Positions 30,645 to 43,080 are shown, counted from the first letter of the stretch. The stretch is 64,000 nucleotides of DNA from Liopterus haemorrhoidalis (GCA_963971575.1 OZ020611.1:49485466-49549465); one strand, 5' to 3'. The notes: generated from the letters alone by a model not told the origin. A program made the numbers and translations.

Positions 30645-32013
30645 AACTTTTACGTTAATTTCTAATCGACGTATCCGTAGTAAGCATCTTTATTAACCTA
30701 AAAATTTCTAAGACCCTACTGTTTTGTTTTCTATGAACATAAATATGAATAACTCGTCCATTGTAATTTTTTTCAATACTATGAAACACTCAAAACCTTG
30801 TTAGCAAATAGAAACAGCTGTCAAATACCGATCAATAAAGTAGAAATCGGTAGAAATTTACTTTTACAACGCGAAATGTCAGTGTCTTAATTTTAATTTC
30901 TTAAGTGACGTTGTGCATGCTACTTAATTACCACGTATAAATTGTCCAACAAAGGAGATCTTTTTGCTGTCAGATATGCGGGCACTCCTACCCTCTACAG
31001 GCCGTCGTTTTGAACCGGGAGACTCAGTGGTATTCGTACTCATTATGGATCGACTACAATTGTACATACACTAAGGCTACGGTTACACTGTATCCGTGCG
31101 TGCGGTAACGAGCGTTTACCCTGAACGTTCTTATCCTGAGCCTGGGATGGGTGGTTTCAGAACATACGTGCGACTTGCGTGCGGTCTCATTCAAATTAAA
31201 CTATTTTATTTTAAATATCTCAGTTACTGAACAACAAAAAAATAGAAAACAACATTATTTATTGTAATAAAACAAATTATTTTTGTTCTATGCATTTTTA
31301 GATGAAAATTTGGATGATGAATTGCTTGGGAAGACATTAAAATTAAGATCTTGAAATATCTCCTTTATTTTTAACAGCAAAAACATATATGACAAAAATT
31401 GTTTAGAATAAAAACACAAATATTTTTGCCCGTAATACTTTTTCATCTGGATGAATACTTAATAATTTTTAATTGAATCTCGGGGAAAACAGACAGATAG
31501 AAGTGCATTTTTTGTTGATTTTGTCTGACAAAAACAAACTTATTTGTTACTCCCCATTGTTATGCAGCATCATATTAACAATTATATTCTTCTTCTAATT
31601 TTGTAAGAAAAGTCTTTGGATCAAAACTCATTTATTTGGCCTACTGGACGCATAAAAAACAAACATGTTTGTGCGTCGACGCAAGTTACCGCACGCAAGT
31701 ATGTATGTACTGTAACCATGCTCATTTAACTTCGTGTGTTTGTTTTGTTGTCAGTTCTCGTGCGTTAAAAAAATCGCTCGTTTCCGCATCCAATGTAACT
31801 GCACACTAACTAAATAAAACCATCGTCGGACGACACTGTATTTATTACTTAGTGTATAATTCCCCCAACGTCCAATCCCTAATAGTGAGGCAGAAGCCTA
31901 TTAACCCACTGCGCATTTAGAGTTTTATGGCTTTTGGCTCAGCTTACGATGGACAACTTATACAAATTTAACGTTAATTTTAATTTATAATATTGACATT
32001 ATGAACGCAGCAT
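30645..32013. mobile_element. E1 TIR element, copy b, interrupted
   Basis: Shares with 7144-8014 the segments GTAGTAAGCATC-TTATTAACCTAAAAATTTCTA, CAAATACCGATC-ATAAAGTAGAAATCG and the right end ATTATGAACGCAGCAT. The left terminal repeat is lost. About 1 kb of foreign DNA, including the element at 31069-31811, separates the halves. Confidence 0.65.
31069..31811. mobile_element. TIR element nested in E1 copy b
   Basis: The left end CTAAGGCTACGGTTACACTG and the reversed right end TAGTTAGTGTGCAGTTACAT are imperfect inverted repeats, continued by GCGGTAACGAGCG and GCGGAAACGAGCG. Several GCGTGCGGTAAC words recur inside (31112, 31680). No transposase frame is visible. Confidence 0.55.
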
Positions 32014-32698
32014 TCTGCGTAGCCACATGACTAAGATGACCACTTTGAGCTGACCTCTTCAGTGGTCACTTGAGAATTTTTTTATTCTATGTACTATAAT
32101 TTAAACACGTTGAACCATCAACGCATGTTACCTCCCATCAGAAAAAAGTCACTAAAAATTCCATTTCACTTTTTACTCTCCCTAATTGAATAACTTTTTT
32201 TATTGACAAGTTTTTTTCGTTTTTCTGTGACATTTAATTTCTATATCCAGTTATATTGAAGTGTTTTGAATTGGCTGATTTTCTATTTAACGATGTGCGA
32301 TGTACTTGGCGACTTTCGCTACCTGAATGTCACTTGTTTACAAATTGTAGGTGTGTGGGATATGTTATCCAATATTTACGTCAGGTTATTACTTACACTG
32401 ATAAAGTTACCAAGGAAACCAGTTATTAAAAATGCACATTTGAATAGCTTTCAATTTTTGCATGCAAGATAAAAATATTAGACAAATTTTTATCTAAAAT
32501 ATTGATAGGTCATTATCTTGTAATATTATAATTGGAATTAATTTTTTGATAATGTAAGTATTGTTTTGCGCCTTTTACGGAGATCCAAAGCAAAATTATC
32601 AGAGGAAATCACACATCTAAAGTTAAAATTAGACCAAATTATAAAAGAAGATTTCAAAGTAAAACTAGACACGAAGCTAGTGGAGACTGAAGTCATTA
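32014..32698. other. No gene recognised
   Basis: A 61-codon frame at 32566-32751 is rich in Lys and Leu but overlaps an inverted repeat and has no known motif. Confidence 0.35.
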
Positions 32699-33262
32699 GG
32701 TTTGTTCGTTTGTGTGATCTAAATTGCTTAAGTCGAGCAGTTAGATCATGATCAGGTAACTGCAAGAGCAAGTTTGACCTATGCTACCAATCTTCACAAA
32801 CGAACGGCTATTTGCCAAAGAAAAAATAGTGTGGTTTATTTTTATTAATGCGTTGTTCTCCACCTGAACATTTCCTACTGCAATTTCATAAATAACACTA
32901 TCTAAACAGAAGACCAGTATATTTTTTGTGTTTATTGATTATGTTTTTATTTGTTCACTTACCAGATCCATCTAAAATGTAATAATTATTTAGAATATTG
33001 CGTAAAAACCTTTAATGATAAGTATTTTGTATGGTTATAATAACATTTGTCAAAAATCTTCTTTATTTAGAGGTTATATTGCCTGCTCTACTCTACCTGC
33101 TCCACCTCTAGAGACCGAGCAAGCTTAGCTTGCTCGATGTGATCTAGCGTAAGTTACTCTGGGCAAATGAACACTATTATATCAAATATTCTTACATAAA
33201 CGAACGCTTAAAATGTTGCTATACTTGCTCTAATATGATCTAAGCAGACAAACGAACAAATC
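32699..33262. repeat. Inverted repeat, ends GGTTTGTTCGTTTGT
   Basis: The left end GGTTTGTTCGTTTGTGTGAT and the reversed right end GATTTGTTCGTTTGTCTGC match, with TAGATCAT words inside both. A third copy of the word (GGTTTGTTCGTCTGTCTGC) is at 33283. It may be a decayed MITE. Confidence 0.5.
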
Positions 33263-34236
33263 TATTATAGAAAAAGGACAGCAAAGGTTTGTTCGTCTGT
33301 CTGCTTTAAAAAAAAAATGTATGTAATTTTTTTTAAAATAATGATTGTGTGGTATGTTATGGGATATTAATACACAGAATGAAAGTATTCAAATGTATTA
33401 AAAAGGAAGATCTTTTAGTTGTCCCTTTTCATTGACTCAATAATTCCGATATGCTGTTTTGAAAAATTGGCATCCCTGCTTACACTGTAAAAAAATTGAT
33501 ATGGGGGTCTATTCTGTAAGTTTTTTTGTGTGTCCTTTGGAAAGTTCTGCTTTTCAACACCTCCTGTTAGTAGTCTGTAACTTATCGATAGTACTCTTTT
33601 GACAGTGTTGTGTTGCTCTTGAGAGGAGATGAATTCTCTTTGAAAACTGATGTTTTTTTACCATTTGTACTTTTTGTATACATACGTTTGAATATATTTG
33701 CGGGTTAGTGTAATTTAAAATGTAATTTATATATGGAAATATATATTTTTGTTATTTTTTACGTAAAATGGAAGTGGGGAAGACTAGACAAGGTAATTTA
33801 ATGACAATATCAATTTTTGAAGTTGTTTCTGTGTTATTTAACTTATTTATATTAAACATATGATACTTTTCATAATATACTAATAATAAAATTTAACTAA
33901 TCTAAATAATCTGTTGTGTGGATTTACACAATAGGGGATACGCATAAAATTTATATTTCCTTCAAACTACATTTTTTTGATATGTTAATGTTAGTTATGT
34001 CACCTAACAAAACAAAAATCACATTTTAATTAATATAACAGCCAATTTTTTTAATTAAAATATTGTAAATTTGAAATAAGCCGACCACAGCGCGAAGGTA
34101 GCCGAGTAAATACGACTGATCATGACGTCAAACCCCAGACAGCCCAGACTACAACATAATCTTTACTTGTGTATATTGTATTGTTCGAGAGTTTTGTATT
34201 TGTTTTTAAACAATTTTTCACGCATTTATTATTAAA

Positions 34237-34367
34237 ATGGCAGATAAAGATTTTGTTTGGGCTGAGAGTGATAATTTACCCAACATTGGTGCTTTTATGC
34301 TCATGGAATATATGAAAAATAATGAATGCTACAGTGCTGAAGAAATACGTGGTGTCAAAACAGACTT
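34237..34367 (+). CDS. Possible first exon, MADKDFVWAESDNLPN protein
   Basis: An ATG at 34237 opens a frame reading MADKDFVWAESDNLPNIGAF then MLMEYMKNNECYSAEEIRGV. It ends at a strong splice-donor-like GTAAGT at 34368-34373; without splicing a stop follows at once. From memory, this N-terminus resembles multicopy uncharacterised arthropod proteins that carry a SWIM-like zinc region and a YqaJ-type nuclease domain further on. I find no second exon downstream in the window. It could be a surviving host exon or part of a repeat. The coding frame is undamaged, unlike its surroundings. Confidence 0.5.
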
Positions 34368-34373
34368 GTAAGT

Positions 34374-36035
34374 AAACCATTTGTGTATTCTATAACTTTA
34401 TGTAAACAATAAAAGCTGCAACTCTGTAAAATGTAAATATTTATGTAATTTAAATGTCAGAATTTTACTACATTGTTTACATGAAGTTACAAAACGTTAG
34501 AGGCATAATTGAAATACTGCAATATAGGTTATATATTTTAATAAAATTTAATTCGGTAAACATGTATAAATTGTTTTTATAGAATTAAACTTTATTTTAA
34601 TTAAAATCACTCTAACTTTACACAATCTATAAAAGTTATACAAGCAAATAAGTTCACGACAGACTGTGTAGGCTGTACGCCGTACACTGGGTAGGTTGTA
34701 CGCAGTACACTTATGTAGAGTATGACGTCACACGTGGTTTTCGCGCGCTACATATATTTATGATTTTTTTTCGCCTTCAAATTAAAAAAAAAAAAAATTA
34801 AAAACTGTTTTTTGTTATATGCAACAAGAGGAATATAATAAAAAATAAAAATAAATCATGCCTATCCCCTATTGTTCCAATAGCATCTACAATCATATCC
34901 ATCGATCCCGATGAGGATGTCATCCTGCAGTTAATATTCTCGAACGAATTCCATATATTACCGAAATTATTATTACTGACAAGATTTCTGACATTTCTAT
35001 TCAAAATATCCCCATTACAAATCTATTCTATCACATGTCAAAAGTTCGAAATAGCGCCAGTGATTTTCGATAGTGTACAGTGGGCGTATTTGACAAAACA
35101 GTGTGCAAATGACTCGACATGTTACAGGGCAGACTCCCTGGTATGCGTTTTGTATCTGCAGATATTAATTCTCAATAAGTATATAATGTATCGTCGAATA
35201 ATTATACTGTCTTGATTTATACTGTGAAAATTTTAATCAAGCTAAAGTAAAATTGGTTAATGACTAAGAAAGTTTAGTGGAAGCTGCAAGAATTTTATCT
35301 TCACATGTGAAGAATTTATTTTAAATGTAAGATGAAAGTGGTCTGTTGAAAGTAAATTTTTAAATAACTAAGATGAGAAAATAATAAGTGAAGGTACTTT
35401 ATTGAAAACGTGATTGTTATATCTGCCACAAATTTTATTGTAGTTATCTAGATTTTAAATTAATAGGCTAGACTCGAGAGTGTTGAACATAAGAGAGATT
35501 GATAAAATCTTACTAGAATTTTCGTGACCGAAAGCAGAATGAAGTGTTAGGTAGTTTTTTTATCGTACTAATTTTGAAATTAGTTTATTTGCTCCTCCTA
35601 TTACAAACAAAGTTAAATGCTTTTAATTTTTACCTCACAAAAAAAAAATCTTGCTCTGTTAAGATCTTTCCAGGTCTTCTCCATTCTTTGCTATTTAACA
35701 TATTTTCAGTTTCCATTCGTAGATCTTCTTTATTTCTGTCCTGTTTAATCCACAATACTTGTCCTGTCTAGTGTAAAGGTCTATATTTCATGATAAATGT
35801 ACCATTGGCGCGAATAGGATCTATGAAAGACTGATTTATTAAATATTTTCAAAATGACACTTTGTTGAACTCCTGAGTGCTCCAGTAGAAATATGCAATG
35901 TATACTGACTTTAGTCAACTTAAAAATGCCAGCTTACTGCTTTTTTAGTTTTGCTATGTGTTGCCCAACGTTTATCGCAGCAGTATTATATCTAATTCAA
36001 TCCTTTTTCTTCCTGTTCTAAGGAGTATCCATACA
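34374..36035. other. No gene recognised; short tandem at 34690-34735
   Basis: GTAGGCTGTACGCCGTACAC and GTAGGTTGTACGCAGTACAC are a two-unit tandem. A 68-codon minus-strand frame (34798-35004) and a 75-codon plus frame (35544-35771) have no recognisable motifs. Confidence 0.4.
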
Positions 36036-36039
36036 CCAT

Positions 36040-36400
36040 TTCTAAATGTTGCTGATTCCAGACGCCCTTACGTCTTTGGGATAAAGAGCTTAGGATAATT
36101 GAATCTTGTACGGAAATTGATGCAAGTTCTTTCTCAAAATTTGCTGCAGCGCGCGACGAGAAATTTCCATATGAGCAGAGAGTATTCTGGTCGATGTTTG
36201 GAGTTGATCTGCAACACTCACCCGTTCAAGTTGAATGCTTTACATTGATCGATCACTACGAAATCTTCCAATGTGTCTGACATCGCAGCAGTTCAATTTT
36301 TTCACCACAATGTCAACCGCAGTGTAAATTGTATTCCTACTTGGTGCCTCGTGAAATTTATAAAATTGTCTATAATGCTCGTTTAGTTAGAACTACTGAC
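36040..36400 (-). pseudogene. Tc1/mariner-like transposase N-terminal fragment
   Basis: The minus strand, through several frame changes, reads KFHEAPSRNTIYTAVDIVVK and then ISRRALQQILRKNLHQFPYK. These resemble the N-terminal helix-turn-helix portion of arthropod Tc1/mariner-like transposases (PSRNTI..., RRAL..IL.K.L...PYKIQL). No catalytic part is present. The call rests on two short motifs. Confidence 0.5.
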
Positions 36401-36509
36401 CGATTGTTTTCCGTTTAGCAATTGTGTACTTCTTCATATATAAAATTTTCAAGTGTTCTTTCTCATGTCGGTTATTTTCATTGCTCAGTTGTCGTGATTT
36501 GTACAACCC

Positions 36510-37600
36510 GACTTACCCGAAACTAACGGGTAGTACCATTAGTTTGCACATTTGGTCTAACCATCTTTCAGAAGGTCTACCTCTAGGACGTTTTCCGTCC
36601 ATCTTGCCTTGATACGCAAGCTTATCTACGTTGTTATTTCGGTATAGGTGGCCAAAGTATTGAAAGATACTTCTTTGGACAGTTAACGACAGCCTCGTTG
36701 GAGTATTGATTGTATCAATTTCTGATCCACCATATTTAGGGCCGGCTTTACGATTAAGCTGAACAAGCTATAGCTTAGGGCCTTACGTTTGGAAAGGCCT
36801 CATGTTTGGAAGGGCCTCACAAATTCAGTTAATATTGAATTTTATATTCAAATTAAAAAAGTTTGTGTTTGAAATATTTGGATCTTTACGTATGTATTTT
36901 GAATTTTGTTTAATACCAAATAAAGCTACGATCTTAGTTAAAACTTAAATACAAGAAGAGCCTCCAATAACTTTTTAGCTTAGGGCCTCATTCATCTTAA
37001 ATCCGGCCCTGACCACAGTTCAAGAGAATCTATCTTTTTCGTATCAGTGATTTCTACTGTCCATGTTTCTGCTGCGTACAAATCTATTGGAGGAACAAGT
37101 GTCTGTACAAGTTTAATTTTTGCACTCAGAGAGATGTTGTTATCTTTCCAAATTTTCGTTAGCTTCGTCATAACTGGACTAGCAACAGTCAAACGAATTT
37201 TCTTTTGACTTCTGATGTCTTTCTGATGTCTTTGGAAGAATCCCCGTGAATGTTAATTAAGAACTCTAGCTAAACAAATTTATCAACTACATCTATACCA
37301 AGCAGTTGATTTAAGTTGCTTTGAGCAGATCGATTGATAATCATCATTTTGGTTTTACTTTTGCTTAGTATCAAACCAAGTGTCCAGTATTCATTTTTAA
37401 CTCTTTGCAACATATTTGCCATGTCTGTCATAACTGTGACTATCAAGATAGTATCAACTGCGTACCTTAAATTTGTAATATGTTTAACAATAACTAACCC
37501 ACCTGGACACCTATCAAGGGACATTCGCAAGTACATACTACTTTCAAGTATTACCTGTAAGATAAACAAAACCAATGGCAACTTAAATTTTATAATTTCT
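36510..37600 (-). pseudogene. LINE reverse transcriptase C-terminal half, split by hAT
   Basis: Reading leftward from 37580: GLVIVKHITNLRYAVDTILI holds the active-site motif, but as YAVD in place of YADD, so the catalytic Asp is lost. KNEYWTLGLILSKSKTKMM follows, then LTKIWKDNNISLSAKIKLVQ, LVPPIDLYAAETWTV and KIDSLELW. There a hAT element (36737-37011) intervenes. The frame continues as IFQYFGHLYRN and GKMDGKRPRGRPSERWLDQM, the LINE C-terminus. The motif set is that of RTE-like endonuclease/reverse transcriptases. Confidence 0.78.
36737..37011. mobile_element. hAT MITE inside a LINE
   Basis: The ends TAGGGCCGGCTTTACGAT and, reversed, CAGGGCCGGATTTAAGAT are inverted repeats. The flanks ACCATATT and ACCACAGT agree at 6 of 8 bases. 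Removing the element rejoins the LINE reading DSLELWW. The phrase GCTTAGGGCCT(C/T)A occurs near both ends. Confidence 0.8.
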
Positions 37601-38677
37601 TTAAAATTGTATAAGTATCATCCGAAAAACACAAGGTTATAGTACCCCAGTAACTTATAAAAATATCTAACATTAAACAATTTAGAAAAATATTTAGTGC
37701 ACATTTCATTTAACACAATAGACAAAGAATTAGCCAATATTTTCGTTTTCAAATATGTTACATTCACATGGAACTATATTATGTAGTGTGTAATAGTTTT
37801 TTCCTAACTAACACAGGTGTGATAATGTCGTTGACTGTTCAATTGTCTTACAAATTTAGAACAAGTCGAGTGAAAACATGAGAACGTTCACTAACTTAGC
37901 AAAAAGATAGTGGATTTGTTTTGTGGTTGACATATGCTGTCATAAAAAAGTGCTAATCATGTGGCTAAATTAGAGTTTCATTTTCATCATGGAAATTATT
38001 TTGGCCATTCATAAAAATTTCTTTTTATATATTTTGCGGTATCTTAAAATTGTCACTCATGTATCACTCATATACTGTTACTCAAGTGTCTGTCTGTACG
38101 GTAGAAATTGTGTCCAAACGGCTGGAAATAGACAATTGAAAATTGATATACATCAGCGGTATTCAAACAGTGTTCCCTGGAACGACATGGTTTCGTGTAA
38201 ATCATTCAGGAATTCTGTACGACTTAAATGAATTCATGAATATAAATAAATCTTTTTTTTTCTTCAAGCGGATTATAATGCTAACATTACATTGTTCAAT
38301 ACATTCGGTAGAAATGATAAATTTTTTTACTAGTAACAAAATGTGAACATTTTTATACTAGTAAATAGTTCATATAGTTATCAACAGATGGCAACTGATG
38401 GCAGCAGTCGCCATAAACAAAACATCTGTCAATTTAATATGTTTGTAGCGTGGTTTGTAGTGAATTAAGAAATTAGTTACGTTATTAGTGAGTTACTTTA
38501 TTATTATTGTGATCATTTTGTGATTAGTTACAGAATACACAATATAAAGATCAAAAATTAAAAAATATCTCAAACAATATAATGTACACCGCCGGAATTA
38601 GCAGCAATAGCATCTGAAACTATAAAGTCATAAGTATTTATGGTTGCAAATTTTTAATACCTACGCTTGAAGAAAAA
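37601..38677. other. No gene seen; old R1 copy at 38050-38150
   Basis: The R1 remnant is marked by GTCTGTCTGTACGGTAGAAA and CCAAACGGCTGGAAATAGA. The rest is AT-rich without motifs. Confidence 0.4.
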
Positions 38678-38814
38678 ATAGTATATGTCACACGGAGTAG
38701 AACGCCTTTTTTGTGCTTCGCTCAATATGCAATCCTCGGCTGCGCCTCGGCAGCAATATTTGAGCTCAGCACAAAAAAGAGCGCGTTCTACTCCTAGTAA
38801 CATAATATACTATT
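38678..38814. mobile_element. 137-bp fold-back MITE
   Basis: The ends AATAGTATAT and ATATACTATT are inverted. The arms match through GGAGTAGAACGC, CTTTTTTGTGCT and GCTCAATAT, with a CTCGGCTGCGCCTCGG loop region in the middle. No coding capacity. Confidence 0.8.
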
Positions 38815-39057
38815 ATTGTGTTGAATAATTTAAAAATCATCATTTTTTCGCCTTCACATGTATACCAGTTTTCTTCAACTAGTATACATGTCGATTTTTG
38901 AGCAGGTATACCATATATATTATACGTATACCACTACCACTGTCTACTAGTTCACGACTTTACAGGAGATATGGTGTCTGACGTTTTGTGAACAGAAATA
39001 CTACCTGTCTAAGCAAACAAAACCACCGGAATTTCTGTGAATTAATTTTAATAAATT

Positions 39058-39081
39058 TAATAATAATAATAATAATAATAT
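39058..39081 (+). repeat. (AAT)n microsatellite
   Basis: Eight AAT units. Unlike the tracts at 16914-17944 there is no LINE next to it. Confidence 0.9.
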
Positions 39082-39226
39082 AAACTTTATTTAGGTACTG
39101 TAAAACGATGTGAACCTGACCAAAAAGTCAAAACATGTTTAGAATATTTGCAGTTAACTATCTTTTCACATAAACAATTATATATAGGAGTATATTTCTT
39201 TCATATTGTCAATGTGTCGTCTTATA

Positions 39227-40487
39227 CGAGGGTTACCTTTTATGTTTTTACAAACGACCACTAGATGGCAATATTGAAATGTGTCATTACTATATTCGTA
39301 AAATTTGGCATTTGTTATTGTGAAATCAGTGGCAGCTTATAAACTGACCGAGTAGTTTGTTGACAGTGAGCGTTAAAAAACAATTTTGTGAAAAAATGGA
39401 TATTACTCGTGAAGGTTTTCGTTGGATGATTTTTTACGATTTTAGTAAAGGCCTAACTCAACAACAATGCATAGATTCGCTTCGTTCAACTTTTGGTAAT
39501 GAAGCACCTTCAGAAGAGACTGTTTACAAGTAGTTTGCAGAATTTCGTCGTGGTCGTGCGTCCGTCAGTGATGTATAAGGTCGACCAAAATCGGTTGGGA
39601 TTCAAACAAACATCGATGCTGTGCGCAAAATGATTGAAGAAGATCGGCATGTGACTTATCGTGAGATAGAGGCATCCTTTGGCATATCGCAGACTGTAGT
39701 ACATTCGATTTTGCATGAACATTTAGCTTTGAAAAAGATCTGTTCCCGAGGGATTCCGTATAATTTGACCGAAGCTCAAAAAAAGGCTCGTGTTGATCGG
39801 TGTAAGGGAATGCAAAAAAAATTCAACCTGGGCACTGCAAAATCCGTATACAATATCGTTACAGGTGACGAGTTATTCATATGAACTGGAAACTAAGCAA
39901 CAATCCACTGTTTGGGTCTACCAAAATGATCTGAAACCCACAAAAGTTGTTCGTTTACGAAGCACTTTCAAGAAACTGATCGCTTGTGTCTTCGATTGTA
40001 CTGGACATGTCGCAGCCATTCCTTTAGAGGATCGGAGAACAGTTAATACTAAGTGGTATACAACAATTTGTTTGGCAGAAGTCATCGACCAAATCAGCAA
40101 AAACAACCAAAAACGTCACATCATTCTTCATCATGACAATGCAAGCTCCCACACAGCACGTCAAACAATTGATTATTTGAAGGAGAAAAACATCAAATAA
40201 ATATCGTATTCACCTGATTTATCCCCTAACGACTTTTTTTTGTTCTCCAATGTCAAACAAAAAATGCGTAGACAGCGATTTTGATCACCACAAGAAGCTG
40301 TTGAAGCCTTCGAAAACCATGTTTTGAGATACCAACTTCAGAGTGGAAAAAATGTTTCGAGAATTGGTTTGAACGCATGCAGTGCATAAATCTTAAAGGC
40401 GAATATTTTGAAAAGCAACAAAATAGTTTGTTCCAAAAAACATTTTTTCTTTCTTAGTTATTGTAAAAACTTAAAAGGTTGCCCTCG
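39227..40487 (+). mobile_element. Mariner family M2, copy b, near full length
   Basis: The ends CGAGGGTTACCTTTTATG and, in reverse, CGAGGGCAACCTTTTAAG flanked by TA (39225-39226 and 40488-40489). Its length of 1261 bp is normal for mariner. It is the best reference in the window for the copy at 4482-5772 and the fragment at 30399. Confidence 0.93.
39396..40457 (+). pseudogene. Mariner transposase, full length but with stops and a frameshift
   Basis: It starts MDITREGFRWMIFYDFSK at 39396. In-frame stops lie at 39531 (TAG) and 39576 (TAA). The helix-turn-helix segment HVTYREIEASFGISQTVV and the first-Asp motif IVTGDE follow. A frameshift near 39870 leads to YELETKQQSTVWVYQ, then LHHDNASSHTARQ (second Asp) and a stop at 40198. 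YSPDLSPNDFFLF (third Asp) follows, and the end is GEYFEKQQNSLFQK before TAG at 40455. All three catalytic Asp codons survive and the length is normal (353 codons), but at least four disabling changes are visible. Confidence 0.9.
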
Positions 40488-40621
40488 TAGATTTTGGTTT
40501 TTATTAACTTTTACCATTTAAGTCAGGCTTTTAATCATTTTGTTTAGCAAAAGCCCTTTTCAAACCTTAAAAGGAGAGCTCATGACAACTTACAAAAATG
40601 AAAATTGCAGTTAGTTTCCCT

Positions 40622-41963
40622 CAGTGGCGCAGCCAGGATTTTGTATTAGGGAGGGCCGAATCAAATTTCGAGGGCACGCGGGCCGCATACGGCCTGAACC
40701 TTATTTTTTATGGCCCCTGAAGCGGTAATCAAAATCACTTGAGCTTATTTAGGGGAAAAATATATTTAAAAATGTAAAATATACTCTCTTCCCCTTTTCT
40801 GTTTATAAAAAAATGTCCGTAAAAGTTCCGTAAAATAGTATGTAAGTTCCTATTGTATGTAAAATAGACTGCGACCCAAATCAGTTTGACACCCCTGCTG
40901 TTGGATATTGATGTTTATATCAAATAATAATTCCATTATTTGTTGATAAAAAAATGTAATTTGTAAAACTTTCACTTGATTTTTTCTTCGATAAATACAT
41001 ATTTATTTATATTTTTCGCGGGATACATTTTTGAAGTCTCAATATTTCTTTTACTTATGTTCAGTTCTTTAAATCAGCCGCTTAGGCATAATTTGTACAG
41101 AACGAACAGACTCATGTGACGGAATAAGGATTTCTTGATTATACCTACGAAAACCTAAAAATAACATGTAAATGTGCATTTTCTGTTAATTTCAACCCTA
41201 ATCATAATAAAATATAGCTTATTATTATTGTAAAATACATAAGTTATTTTGCTGTACGATTATGATAAAATTGTTAAATTTTCATTTCATTGGACCTTCA
41301 GAGGGGGCTTGTGTCCCCCCACCCCCTCCATCTGAAAACGCCTCTGTTGTTCAGTACAACTTATATCAGTCCTTTTTGTGTGTAAAACATAATTTCAAAA
41401 ATACCTAAAAAGATATTGATATTCAGATTTATCTACAAAATAAAACCAAATACCGATTTTAAGAGCGCTATTGTCTCCAAAACTAGTCTATTATATTTCT
41501 ACTATTTTTACTCTATTTCACGTTTGAGGTGTCATTTTAAAATTACATTCTGAAGGTTATACCGAAGGCAGATTTCCACTTTATCTTATCTGAATCGAGT
41601 AATTAGTTGTTTAAAACAATTTTATCATTTGACTGGGCGAATATTTTAGTCCATGTGTCAGGGGGAAAAAGGATCAACGCTCCCCTTCATATAATTCATT
41701 GGAGCATATTTGGAAAGTGATGTATTTTCACTTGAACAATAATTATGTCACTTTATCAAGAGTAGGCAATCTTAAAAAATGTTTATTTATACGAAAAAAA
41801 AAAAAGAAAGAAAATGCCAATATTGTTTACAATGAAGTAATTGAAAAATTAACTACTGTTGTGGTTAAATTTTATCTTCAACTCCCCAGGCAGCATCGCG
41901 TAATCTGCTGGTCCTGGGAGGGTCCCAGGCCCGTCGCCCCCCCCCCCCTTGGCTGCACCACTG
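40622..41963. mobile_element. hAT-like element, 1.34 kb
   Basis: The ends CAGTGGCGCAGCCAGG and, reversed, CAGTGGTGCAGCCAAGG are inverted repeats. The flanks GTTTCCCT and GTTCCTCT agree at 6 of 8 bases. The interior holds G-runs next to the ends, an old R1 copy at 41000-41165 and a short GC-rich segment at 41285-41345. No transposase frame is found. Confidence 0.72.
41000..41165 (+). repeat. R1 repeat, old copy
   Basis: Recognised by CATATTTATTTATATTTTTC, CAGCCGCTTAGGCATAATTT and the end ATTATACCTACGAAAACCTA. The (GACA)n tract is reduced to one unit. Confidence 0.6.
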
Positions 41964-42838
41964 GTTCCTCTTAAACCTTTGAGATAGTCTGTACATGGTG
42001 AGTGAGCTCTTGACAAGGTATTAACGTTCACAAAGATATGATAATTTGAAATAAAAACTGGCAAGTTCACCCAGTTTTACAGTACTACAAAGTAGACCAT
42101 TAATATGTAAAACTATATGAAAAAGGAGCTAAATGCAACGTCTGTATTTTCTGTGGTTTCATCGAACAAAAAAAAATTATAGCTTCAAGTTACGCAGCAA
42201 GATAAAGAGAGTTTAAATCTAATCTCATACTGACAGTTGAGAATAGCGGAAGGTATTAAAACTACACATTTCAGATATAAGATAAAAAGCGCATAAAGTT
42301 TACATTTTAACACAACGCATTTAATATCCCGTTTATTTGCAGTTAACGTACCGTTCTGTTTACATTTCATCTTGTTTTCATTTATCAAGATATGTTTTGT
42401 CATCATTCCGCCATGATATTAAAAAAGTTTCGCTCTAAGAAATTATAAAAGTACGTCATGTGTTGAAGTTGAAATTTGTAACGCATTCAACCCTCTTGAT
42501 GACAGGAAGTGGATCGTATGCCTGAGTGCGCACGCGCGACTCACATCTGCTGCATTTAACAAGGCATCTGTTACCGGTAAACTAACACCTTTACCGCTTC
42601 ACACAAGAAATTGCCATAAATTGAAGAGTTTATAAGTACACTGCTATTTTAACCTGTGAGTAGCACATGTGCATGACAAAGGACACTCTTTTATTTTCTA
42701 GACCAGTGATCATTTACTTTTTCCATTGGTATGAAAATTTACGAAATTATAGAAAATACAGGACAAGAATATTCAAAACTGTCATTAACAAATTTCTTAA
42801 AAACGCTATTAAGACTCACAATTCGGGTCGAATTTTAC
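41964..42838. other. No gene seen
   Basis: AT-rich. A short GC-rich stretch, GTGCGCACGCGCGACTCAC, occurs near 42527. Confidence 0.4.
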
Positions 42839-43080
42839 TTAGTGGCCAGTGGCGGAACTATAAATTTTGGACCCCCCGCAAAAAAATTACATCGCCCCCA
42901 ACCTTATGTTATTTTTTTCTTTTCGTATCTAGCGTCCCATAATTTTGAAGAAATTTAACCTTGGATTCTTCTTACACAAAGAATCATTTTACTTTATAAT
43001 ACGTATTTTATTATGAATATAAAAGAAAAACAATAATATCAAACAAATGAAACATAGACAAAACAACACAAAACATCAAT

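Noticed and set aside
33769..33792. Mini exon ATGGAAGTGGGGAAG... followed by GTAATT
   Set aside because: Only eight codons and a weak donor; such patterns are expected by chance.
34798..35004. 68-codon minus-strand frame with a MTSSSGSMDMIVDAIG segment
   Set aside because: It reads like protein but I cannot link it to any family, and the flanks give no gene structure.
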